DNA of 6,063 nucleotides from positions 1 through 6,063 of the forward strand of contig JAGZDD010000209.1 of NCBI GenBank assembly GCA_018369015.1, read 5' to 3'. The DNA comes from Clostridiales bacterium (GTDB lineage: Bacteria; Bacillota; Clostridia; Lachnospirales; Lachnospiraceae). Shown one piece after another: positions 1 to 5,359 of this stretch (the first letter of the stretch is position 1; each line of letters opens with the position of its first letter). The notes beneath the pieces were generated by a model. The model was not told the origin of the DNA and ran no database searches. It worked only from the letters and a program-made list of their open reading frames with translations. The position numbers and the translations under genes are program-made.

Positions 1-1
1 T

Positions 2-64
2 GTGTTTTTGGTAAGTTATAGGGATATTATGAGCAGTGGTCCGGCCGGAGGGAATGAACAGTAA
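2..64 (+). CDS. possible C-terminal tail of an upstream gene (partial)
   Basis: One plus-strand frame is open from the left edge to a TAA at 62-64, giving about 20 codons that end in the residues GGNEQ. The other two plus frames close within the first 25 bases. A strong hairpin follows 12 nt after the stop, which is how a gene end followed by its terminator would look. No family can be recognised from so few residues, and an open run of 20 codons can occur by chance. Sequence to the left of the window would settle it. Confidence 0.25.
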   Translation: MFLVSYRDIMSSGPAGGNEQ

Positions 65-76
65 CAGTGAACAGCT

Positions 77-105
77 AAATACCCCGATTTTACATCGGGG
101 TATTT
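77..105. terminator. intrinsic hairpin terminator, probably bidirectional
   Basis: A perfect 12-bp inverted repeat, AAATACCCCGAT at 77-88 and ATCGGGGTATTT at 94-105, encloses a 5-nt loop. The stem has a GC-rich core with A-rich and T-rich outer ends, so each strand ends the stem in TATTT or its equivalent. It lies 28 nt beyond the stop of the minus-strand regulator and 12 nt beyond a possible plus-strand gene end. It therefore probably insulates two convergent transcripts. The T-tract is short on both sides, so termination efficiency is uncertain. Confidence 0.75.
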
Positions 106-132
106 GACTTACATTGGGATTGTACTATCCGG

Positions 133-2040
133 CTATTTTTTTCCGGTTCCTTTTCCAAGCTTGCGCCACAGTGTCGTCCGGCTGATACCAAGATAGGAAC
201 AAAGTTTATCTTTGTCATTTCCAAAATCGGCTAAAAGTCCGCGAAGATAGTCGGATTCTAATTGCTTTAAGCTTTCATGGCCGGGAGTGGCAGCAGTGCT
301 CCTTTTTGGCCCGGTTTCATATTTTAGAAGCATCATAGAGTGAATAAACTCCTCGGATAAACGATAATTTTCTGCCAAAAGGACAATTCTTTCGGCAAAA
401 TTATGCAGCTCCCGGACATTTCCCGGCCAATCGTAGGCGCTAAGCTCCTTAAAGATATGATCGCCCTTCCAGTAAATCGCTCTTTTTTCTTTTAAAGCGA
501 CTTCTTGGAGGAAGCTTTTAAATAGCGGGATAATATCTTTGGGCCGTTCTTTAAGCGGTGGAATAACAAGATCCAGCACAGACAGCCGGTAATACAGGTC
601 CTCTCTAAAGCCTCCGGTTTCTACAAGAGAGCATAATGTTTTATTTGTGGCAACAATAACGCGGACGTCTACGGGAATCATTTTTTCACCGCCGATACGG
701 CGGATTTCTTTTTCCTGGAGAACTCTTAGCAGCTTTGCCTGAAGGCTTAAGGGCAGCTCAGCAACCTCGTCCAGAAAGATCGTACCTTTATGCGCAAGTT
801 CAAAAAGCCCTTTTTTCCCTGAGGAAAGCGCTCCTGTAAAAGCCCCTTTTTCATATCCGAAAAGTTCACTTTCTATAAGCGATTCTGTAAATGTCGCGCA
901 GTTGATAGCAACAAAAGGGCCGTTCGCCCTGAGGCTGGCATTATGAATACTCGAAGCTAAAACCTCTTTTCCTGTTCCTGTAGCCCCGCAGATCATAATC
1001 GTAGCAGAGGATTTTGCATATTTTTTTGCGCGTTCAATGATCACTGCCATTTTTTCGTCTTCGTAAATCATGTCTTCAAAGCGGGTTTTGGCAGTAAGCC
1101 CCCGTTCTTTATTTTGAACACGTATAGACATTTCCATATTTTCAATATCGTTAATATTATTAATCATAGCGGTGTACTGCAACACGTCATCAATAATTAC
1201 CGGAATCAGATTGACGATATAATTTTTCCCCTGGATCATCAGCATTTGATTGGAAGGAAGCTGGACGATCTGCTCCATTTCCATATCAAAAAGCAGGGTC
1301 AGGTCGTCGTACTTTTTTTCATGGAAAAATAACCGCTGGGCCGTTTGATTATATTTTAGGATTTTTCCGTTTTCGTTGGCAATAATAATGGCTTCAAAAA
1401 CAAGATTAGTAATATCCTCAATAAAAGCATTTTTAGACTGCTCCATAATTGATGCGGATGTGGCAAAAAGCGCCCTGGTAATCGTATTTTGATAGCAGTC
1501 ATTGTCAATTTTAAACACTTTGTGGGGGATATGGTATTCCTCGGCAATGGCGCATGGCTCTACATCGCCAATGATGAAATCAATATTTTTCCCGGTCAGA
1601 TCTGCCATAATTTCCCTGAGACTTTGCGTATGGTATATTTTATAATAAATATAGTAAATACTTCCGAGATCTAATTCGGTTTTCTGGTTTTTGTAGTTTT
1701 TATTTTCTGCGATAGAACCGATTTCTACAAGCGCGATTCTTCGGTAGCCCTGGGCCTGGCAGAATTTAAGCTGCTCTAAAATGTCGGATAAGTCATATTC
1801 TAGCTGAAAGATTGGAATTTTTATCCCGTTTCCGAATAAATATTGAGCCAGGCTTCCACGGGTTAATATCCCATAGATTGTATGCCGGGAAGTTATTTCC
1901 TCAATTTCTTTTAGGAGCCTGGCGCATGGTCTTGATACGATAAAACGGTAGATATACTGACTTATTTCAGGGCAATTTTGGATGATATGTTCTTCTTCCG
2001 GCACGATCGCAAGAAAATTATTATAAAGTTTTTGTTCCAT
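133..2040 (-). CDS. sigma-54-dependent activator with PrpR_N sensor domain
   Basis: This 635-residue protein is a bacterial enhancer-binding protein that remodels sigma-54 RNA polymerase using ATP. Residues about 25-200 match the PrpR_N fold (ILTRGSLAQYL at 58, then FIIGD and an AIAEEY segment), a small-molecule sensor in propionate regulators and relatives. Residues about 205-300 look like a PAS domain. The AAA+ domain is intact: Walker A GATGTGKE (352-359), the sigma-54 contact loop GAFTGA (399-404), Walker B IFLDE (421-425), sensor I VATN (463-466), the FREDLYYRL arginine region (478-486) and PGNVREL (539-545). A Fis-type HTH ends it (about 608-629). The ATG has an AGGGAGGTG binding site (complement of 2045-2053). 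It is divergent from a four-gene operon with a sigma-54 promoter, its likely target. The ligand is probably a sugar acid or its product, by context only. Not named prpR because no methylcitrate genes are present. Confidence 0.95.
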   Translation of the reverse strand: MEQKLYNNFLAIVPEEEHIIQNCPEISQYIYRFIVSRPCARLLKEIEEITSRHTIYGILTRGSLAQYLFGNGIKIPIFQLEYDLSDILEQLKFCQAQGYRRIALVEIGSIAENKNYKNQKTELDLGSIYYIYYKIYHTQSLREIMADLTGKNIDFIIGDVEPCAIAEEYHIPHKVFKIDNDCYQNTITRALFATSASIMEQSKNAFIEDITNLVFEAIIIANENGKILKYNQTAQRLFFHEKKYDDLTLLFDMEMEQIVQLPSNQMLMIQGKNYIVNLIPVIIDDVLQYTAMINNINDIENMEMSIRVQNKERGLTAKTRFEDMIYEDEKMAVIIERAKKYAKSSATIMICGATGTGKEVLASSIHNASLRANGPFVAINCATFTESLIESELFGYEKGAFTGALSSGKKGLFELAHKGTIFLDEVAELPLSLQAKLLRVLQEKEIRRIGGEKMIPVDVRVIVATNKTLCSLVETGGFREDLYYRLSVLDLVIPPLKERPKDIIPLFKSFLQEVALKEKRAIYWKGDHIFKELSAYDWPGNVRELHNFAERIVLLAENYRLSEEFIHSMMLLKYETGPKRSTAATPGHESLKQLESDYLRGLLADFGNDKDKLCSYLGISRTTLWRKLGKGTGKK

Positions 2041-2064
2041 AAGACACCTCCCTGATAACAGTTT

Positions 2065-2093
2065 ACTATAATTGTTTCAATTTTGAAATGAAA
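2065..2093 (-). promoter_or_regulatory. weak candidate promoter of the sigma-54 activator gene
   Basis: On the minus strand TATAGT (complement of 2065-2070) is a good -10 hexamer about 25 nt upstream of the regulator ATG. The hexamer 17 bp further up, TTTCAT, is a poor -35. The region between them is filled by the first of the two palindromic repeats (2074-2093). If this is the promoter, activator bound to its own enhancer would cover it, giving negative autoregulation as is common for divergent enhancer-binding proteins. No better -10/-35 pair was found in 2041-2160. Confidence 0.3.
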
Positions 2094-2113
2094 TTTTCAA
2101 TTTTGTAATAAAA
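2074..2113. promoter_or_regulatory. tandem palindromic repeats, likely enhancer (UAS) for the activator
   Basis: Two adjacent 20-bp units (2074-2093 and 2094-2113) match at 17 of 20 positions. Each contains the core TTTCAATTTTG. In the first unit the core completes a perfect palindrome, TTTCAA-TT-TTGAAA (2075-2088). In the second one position is changed (TTTCAATTTTGTAA, 2095-2108). The centres are 20 bp apart, about two helical turns, so both sites face the same side of the DNA. They lie about 95 and 115 bp upstream of the predicted sigma-54 transcription start, a usual distance for enhancer sites. Assignment to the adjacent activator is inferred from position and symmetry. Confidence 0.7.
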
Positions 2114-2169
2114 AACAAGATAGGTTTAAAAAAGTACTGAAATATAGCGCAAAAATCAAGGCTTAAGAT

Positions 2170-2185
2170 TGGCATTGGATTTGCT
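2170..2185 (+). promoter_or_regulatory. sigma-54 (-24/-12) promoter of the Dabb-UxaA-KdgT operon
   Basis: TGGCATTGGATTTGCT matches the sigma-54 consensus TGGCACG-N4-TTGCW. The invariant GG (2171-2172) and GC (2183-2184) are present at exactly the required spacing, and the mismatches are in the weaker CG positions. The predicted transcription start is near 2196, a few bases before the AGGAGGAGG ribosome binding site. The adjacent divergent gene encodes an intact sigma-54 activator with GAFTGA loop, which strongly supports the call. The promoter also rules out translation starts upstream of about 2196. Confidence 0.88.
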
Positions 2186-2200
2186 TTATATAAAGGCAAA

Positions 2201-2209
2201 AGGAGGAGG
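2201..2209 (+). promoter_or_regulatory. ribosome binding site deciding the Dabb gene start
   Basis: AGGAGGAGG lies just downstream of the predicted sigma-54 transcription start and 7 nt before the in-frame TTG at 2217. An out-of-frame ATG at 2212 is closer and would make only a 10-codon peptide. The position of this site, together with the family's usual N-terminus, fixes the gene start at the TTG. Confidence 0.75.
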
Positions 2210-2216
2210 CGATGGT

Positions 2217-2525
2217 TTGTTTCATTATGTATTATTTCAACTGAAACCGGAGCTGACGGCTGACGTTATGGAAAGTCTCTATGAGTGTACGTATGCCCGG
2301 CTTAAGGAAACTCTGCCGGGGGTCATTGGAACATCCTTTCGGAGAAATTGTATTTTACGGGAGTGTAATATGGATGTGATGATTACGGTGCATTTAAAAA
2401 GCAGGGAGACGCTTAGCCAGTATTTACAGCATCCGCTGCATTTGAAATTTATTGAAAGTACCCATGATTATGTGGCGCAAAGAGTTTCCTTTGATTGGGC
2501 AGGGGAGGAGGAAGATAATGATTAA
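2217..2525 (+). CDS. Dabb (stress-responsive alpha-beta barrel) domain protein
   Basis: The product is about 102 residues. It has the hallmarks of the Dabb ferredoxin-like dimeric barrel: an N-terminal FHYVLFQLKPEL strand (residues 2-13) and the YLQHPLHLKF motif, which matches the family's Y..HP.H..F signature, near residue 70. Family members are small cytoplasmic dimers of mostly unknown function; some bind or rearrange small metabolites. The longest open frame begins at a TTG at 2169, but that lies inside the sigma-54 promoter. The chosen TTG at 2217 has a strong binding site and gives the normal family N-terminus (M-F-H-Y-V-L-F). It is the first gene of the operon and overlaps the next by 8 nt, suggesting coupled translation. 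A role next to the dehydratase, such as handling a sugar-acid intermediate, is an inference. One extra T in the 2216-2218 run would put the ATG at 2212 in frame. Confidence 0.88.
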   Translation: MFHYVLFQLKPELTADVMESLYECTYARLKETLPGVIGTSFRRNCILRECNMDVMITVHLKSRETLSQYLQHPLHLKFIESTHDYVAQRVSFDWAGEEEDND

Positions 2526-2784
2526 CGGAATTTTACTCAATGATTTGGACAATGTTGTTACAGTGACCGGGGATATTTCCACGGGGGAAGCGGTTTGTTA
2601 TATCCGCGGAGGCAAAACGTGTAAGATTACGGCGGTGGAGCATATACCGCAGTTCCACAAAATTTCGGTTACGGATATTGAAAAAGGCAGCGATGTGATG
2701 AAATATGGGGAGCGGATTGGCTATGCAACAAAAAATATTTCACAGGGCCAGCATGTACATACCCACAACGTGGATAACCAATGA
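2518..2784 (+). CDS. UxaA-family hydro-lyase small subunit (SAF domain)
   Basis: This 88-residue protein is a stand-alone version of the N-terminal SAF domain of altronate and galactarate dehydratases. Visible family motifs are DLDNVVT (9-15), IPQFHK (43-48), the KYGERIG segment (62-68) and the terminal HVHTHN (79-84), whose histidines belong to the conserved G..VH.HN signature. In E. coli UxaA and GarD this domain is fused to the catalytic domain; here it is a separate gene, as in the two-subunit sulfolactate sulfo-lyase SuyA/SuyB. The ATG at 2518 follows a GGGGAGGAGG binding site (2502-2511) inside the end of the Dabb gene and overlaps that gene by 8 nt. An upstream in-frame ATG at 2452 would add 22 residues foreign to the family. 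It works with the large subunit encoded 16 nt downstream. Confidence 0.92.
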   Translation: MINGILLNDLDNVVTVTGDISTGEAVCYIRGGKTCKITAVEHIPQFHKISVTDIEKGSDVMKYGERIGYATKNISQGQHVHTHNVDNQ

Positions 2785-2800
2785 GAGGAGGCGGTAATTT

Positions 2801-3961
2801 ATGAAATTTTATGGCTACAAACGTTCTGACGGAAGCGTGGGGATCCGCAATCATGTTCTTATTTTACCCGGCTGTATCTGTTCCGCAGGGGCGGCACGGA
2901 AAATCGCACAAAAGGCGGAGGGTGCGATATATCTTTACAATCCCAATGGCTGTGCGCAAAATTCATGTGATACTGCGCTGACATTGGAAATACTGTCCGG
3001 CATGGTTGCAAATGGGAATGTTTACGGCGCCTTGATCGTCGGGCTGGGCTGTGAAATTATCCAAAAAGAGCGCTACATGGAGGCGATTCGCAAAAAGACG
3101 GATAAGCCGGTTTATTACATCAGTATTCAGGAAGAAGGCGGTATCGGCAGAACTGTTGAAAAGGGTATAACTCTCGCAAATAAGCTGCGCCGGGAGGCGG
3201 ATCTTTGTCAGCGGGAGGAATGTGATATTTCTCAGCTTATTTTAGGGATGGAATGTGGAGGTTCTGACCCGACGTCCGGCTTTTCTGCAAATACTGTGTT
3301 GGGAAATACATCCGACCGCATTGTAGATATGGGGGGAACAACGGTTTTGAGCGAAACACCCGAGGCTATAGGCGCTGAAAATATTTTAATGCGCCGCGGA
3401 ATCACACCCGAGGTCGGGCAAAAACTTTACGATACAGTTAAGGCATGTGAGCAGCTTTATCTTGATGCGGGAGAAGATATACGAAGCACAAATCCGTCTC
3501 CCGGGAATAAGGCTGGAGGGATTACAACTCTGGAGGAGAAATCTTTGGGATGTATTCATAAAAGCGGAACAAAGCCTTTTACAGATGTTATTGGCTATGG
3601 AGAAAAAATTACAAAAAGAGGTTTGTTATTTATGGACAGCACAGCCTATGATGTGGCCTCTACAGTGGCAAAAATAGCGGGCGGCGCGCAAATTATAGCA
3701 TTTACGACCGGCAGGGGAACTCCTGTGGGCAATGCTGTGGCTCCGGTGCTTAAAATTACAGGGAACCATGAGACGTTTGAGTGGCTTAATGACATCATTG
3801 ACGTTGATACAAGCGCCAGCTACCGCGAGGGCGTGCCTATTGAAACTCTTGGAAAAGAACTTTTGGAAACAATTATCGATGTATGCAATGGCAAGCTGGT
3901 AAAGGCAGAAGAAAATGAAATTTCAGATATGGCTATTAACCAGCTTCACAGCTATTGCTGA
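2801..3961 (+). CDS. UxaA-family hydro-lyase large (catalytic) subunit
   Basis: This 386-residue protein is the catalytic part of the altronate/galactarate dehydratase family, which removes water (or, in SuyB, sulfite) from hydroxy acids to give 2-oxo acids. Family motifs run the full length: GYKRSDGSVGIRNH (5-18), NPNGCAQ (47-53), GLGCE (81-85), ECGGSD followed by SGFSAN (151-164), SETPEAIGAE (184-193), NPSPGNKAGG (231-240), EEKSLG (245-250) and TTGRGTPVGNAVAPV (302-316). It appears complete and unbroken. The ATG has an AGAGGAGG site (2784-2791), and the small-subunit gene ends 16 nt before. At residue 47 it has Asn where E. coli UxaA, as I recall it, has His (THGAGC). Products could be 2-keto-3-deoxygluconate from altronate, a keto-deoxy acid from another aldonate or aldarate, or pyruvate plus sulfite from sulfolactate. 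The sequence alone does not choose between these. Confidence 0.93.
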   Translation: MKFYGYKRSDGSVGIRNHVLILPGCICSAGAARKIAQKAEGAIYLYNPNGCAQNSCDTALTLEILSGMVANGNVYGALIVGLGCEIIQKERYMEAIRKKTDKPVYYISIQEEGGIGRTVEKGITLANKLRREADLCQREECDISQLILGMECGGSDPTSGFSANTVLGNTSDRIVDMGGTTVLSETPEAIGAENILMRRGITPEVGQKLYDTVKACEQLYLDAGEDIRSTNPSPGNKAGGITTLEEKSLGCIHKSGTKPFTDVIGYGEKITKRGLLFMDSTAYDVASTVAKIAGGAQIIAFTTGRGTPVGNAVAPVLKITGNHETFEWLNDIIDVDTSASYREGVPIETLGKELLETIIDVCNGKLVKAEENEISDMAINQLHSYC

Positions 3962-3994
3962 CGTATGGCGTGATATTGGAGGAGGAGACGCTTT

Positions 3995-4984
3995 ATGAAA
4001 ATATTAAAAACTGTACAGAAAATTCCGGGAGGACTGATGGTGGTGCCGCTTTTTCTGGGGGCTGTGATCAATCTTGTATGTCCTCAGATTTTGGATATTG
4101 GAGGGATGACGACAGCCACCTTTAAAACGGGCTCTTCAGCATTTATCGGAGCCAGTCTTATGTGTGTAGGCTCTCAAATTAATATAACGAAGGTTGGCGA
4201 GCCGCTAAAACGCGGCGCTGTGCTGCTGCTTGCTAAATTTCTGGCCGGTTTTCTGCCAACACTCATTGTTTCTCAGATTTTTGGCCCCGGCGGTGTTTTA
4301 GGGATCACCCCGTTAATGCTTTTGGCCGCAGTGACGAACAGCAACGGCGGTATGTATTTAGGCTTAATGACTAATTTTGGCGATGAAAATGACCTTGGCG
4401 CCCAGTCGCTCCTTGGAATTAATGACGGGCCGTTTTTAACTTTGCTGGGAATGGGGCTGGCAGGGCTTGCAAGCTTTGACTGGATGGCTCTTTTAGGCTC
4501 TGTAGGTACTTTAATTGTCGGAATTGTATTGGGAAATATCGACCATGATATACGGGATTTTTTACAGCCGGGCGTTTTATTTACATTGCCGTTTCTCGCC
4601 TTTTGCCTTGGAACCGGGCTGAATCTGAAAAATATTGTGACAGGAGGCTTTACGGGGATTTTTCTTGGAATTTTAGTTGTTGTTCTGACAGGCTTGTTTA
4701 CAATATCGGCAGATAAGTTTATCTTGAAAAGACCTGGTTACGCGGGGGCGGCATTATGCACAACGGCCGGCAATGCCGTAGCGACGCCGGCGATTTTAGG
4801 CGAGGTTGCCCCCAATCTGGCAGACCAGGTGGAGGCGGCCACGGCGGCTGTAGCTACTGCTGTAATTGTTACCGCAATTCTTTGCCCGATTGTAACAAGC
4901 TTTATGGCAAAAAAATTCGGCTGCCCGGCAGAAACAAAACGACTGGCAGCACAGTCACAAAATACTGGTAAAAAAGAAGAATGA
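3995..4984 (+). CDS. KdgT-family sugar-acid permease
   Basis: This 329-residue membrane protein matches 2-keto-3-deoxygluconate permeases along its whole length. It has the N-terminal KIPGGLMVVPLFLGA signature (9-23), a TNSNGGMY segment (114-121), INDGP (142-146), GNIDHDIRDFL (180-190) and AVATPAILGE (261-270). About ten hydrophobic segments alternate with short loops, and the tail is polar and lysine-rich. Family members move sugar acids across the inner membrane with protons. A GGAGGAGGAG site at 3978-3987 precedes the ATG, 33 nt after the lyase gene, so it is the last gene of the operon. Because the neighbouring lyase acts on an acid before dehydration, the cargo is probably that acid rather than 2-keto-3-deoxygluconate itself; this is inference. 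No terminator follows directly; the first strong one is at 5150-5186. Confidence 0.92.
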   Translation: MKILKTVQKIPGGLMVVPLFLGAVINLVCPQILDIGGMTTATFKTGSSAFIGASLMCVGSQINITKVGEPLKRGAVLLLAKFLAGFLPTLIVSQIFGPGGVLGITPLMLLAAVTNSNGGMYLGLMTNFGDENDLGAQSLLGINDGPFLTLLGMGLAGLASFDWMALLGSVGTLIVGIVLGNIDHDIRDFLQPGVLFTLPFLAFCLGTGLNLKNIVTGGFTGIFLGILVVVLTGLFTISADKFILKRPGYAGAALCTTAGNAVATPAILGEVAPNLADQVEAATAAVATAVIVTAILCPIVTSFMAKKFGCPAETKRLAAQSQNTGKKEE

Positions 4985-5044
4985 TTAAAGACAGACTTTG
5001 TGCCGTTGTAGAATAGTTGCAAATTTACCGGAAATTTATAGAGT

Positions 5045-5073
5045 TTGAATGTGCTATAAACATGTGATATAGT
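5045..5073 (+). promoter_or_regulatory. extended -10 sigma-A promoter of the small RNA
   Basis: TTGAAT (5045-5050) and TATAGT (5068-5073) are separated by 17 bp, the optimal spacing, and a TG dinucleotide at 5065-5066 adds an extended -10. The predicted start is near 5080. No protein gene follows on this strand before the terminator at 5150-5186, so the product is expected to be a short RNA. Confidence 0.7.
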
Positions 5074-5079
5074 AATATA

Positions 5080-5186
5080 TAGAAAAGGGAAAGCCAGAGA
5101 CATACGGGCCTACCCTCCGATGTTTATTGACATTGTCTCAAGCGAGGCCAGCCGTCACTATTGATAGTAGTGGCGGCTATTTCTTT
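5080..5186 (+). ncRNA. candidate ~100-nt small RNA, type I antitoxin-like
   Basis: The interval between a good promoter and an intrinsic terminator is about 105 nt and codes for no convincing protein. The RNA can pair GAGACA (about 5097-5102) with TGTCTC (5134-5139), and GGCCT (5108-5112) with AGGCC (5145-5149). This leaves a C-rich loop, UACCCUCCGAU (about 5111-5121), complementary to Shine-Dalgarno sequences. The order of promoter, folded 5' region and terminator, with a lysine-rich minus-strand reading frame ending at the other side of the terminator, resembles the antitoxin RNA of Fst-type type I loci. No hydrophobic toxin frame is seen opposite, so the partner is missing, elsewhere, or absent. 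A 14-codon ATG frame at 5120-5164 has no ribosome binding site. The function is inferred; transcription is not proven. Confidence 0.5.
5150..5186 (+). terminator. intrinsic terminator of small RNA (and possibly the operon)
   Basis: AGCCGTCACTA (5150-5160) pairs with TAGTGGCGGCT (5168-5178), with one G-U pair, around a 7-nt loop. TATTTCTTT follows at 5178-5186. The T-rich tail is on the plus strand only; read from the minus strand the hairpin is followed by GGCCTCGC. It is also the first strong terminator after the permease gene, so readthrough operon transcripts would end here too. Confidence 0.8.
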
Positions 5187-5359
5187 GGAGCTTTTGCTTT
5201 GCAACCGTTGACGCTTCGCTTCAACGGTTCGCGTCAGTCGCCAAGCTGATGGGTAAGCTTCCCGGTTTGGCTCGTTGTCTCGCGAAAAAAGTGTCCGCGA
5301 ACTCCTACATCAAGTTCTTACGCGAGAGCAGAGTGTTTAAGGCTGGCCTGGATAATGCG
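5187..5359. other. gene-poor spacer with palindrome and repeat-like character
   Basis: This stretch is more GC-rich than the flanking genes and has no supported gene. It contains a perfect 9-bp inverted repeat (5203-5229) and several CGCG motifs, and it is open in two overlapping frames on opposite strands. One plus-strand frame (ATG at 5249, stop at 5405-5407) has no ribosome binding site and runs into the 3' end of the flavin-protein gene. The minus-strand frame that ends at a TAG just before the terminator hairpin (complement of 5172-5174) finishes in APKK but has a TGA about 20 codons earlier. It resembles dispersed-repeat debris more than coding sequence. Confidence 0.4.
5203..5229. repeat. 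perfect 9-bp inverted repeat
   Basis: AACCGTTGA (5203-5211) and TCAACGGTT (5221-5229) enclose CGCTTCGCT. A second arm pair, TGACGC (5209-5214) and GCGTCA (5231-5236), overlaps it, so two alternative hairpins are possible. There is no T-tract on either side, so it is not a typical terminator. Confidence 0.7.

Noticed and set aside
133..2040. Naming the activator prpR
   Set aside because: The PrpR_N domain is shared by many regulators, and no 2-methylcitrate cycle genes are nearby; the operon concerns a UxaA-type lyase.
2212..2244. 10-codon ATG frame at the start of the Dabb gene as a leader peptide
   Set aside because: It overlaps the Dabb start out of frame, and the Dabb protein family N-terminus supports the TTG frame. 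Kept only as the frameshift alternative.
2518..3961. Naming the lyase subunits uxaA or suyA/suyB
   Set aside because: Family membership is clear, but the substrate cannot be assigned from sequence and context, so no symbol was given.
4738..5103. 121-codon minus-strand frame overlapping the permease end
   Set aside because: It is mostly antisense to the conserved KdgT C-terminus, has alanine/threonine-rich shadow composition, and its ATG at 5103 has no well-placed binding site (a GGAGGG lies about 11 nt upstream).
5120..5164. 14-codon ATG frame inside the small RNA
   Set aside because: There is no Shine-Dalgarno sequence (the preceding bases are CCCTCCG), it runs into the terminator stem, and no downstream gene would make it a leader peptide.
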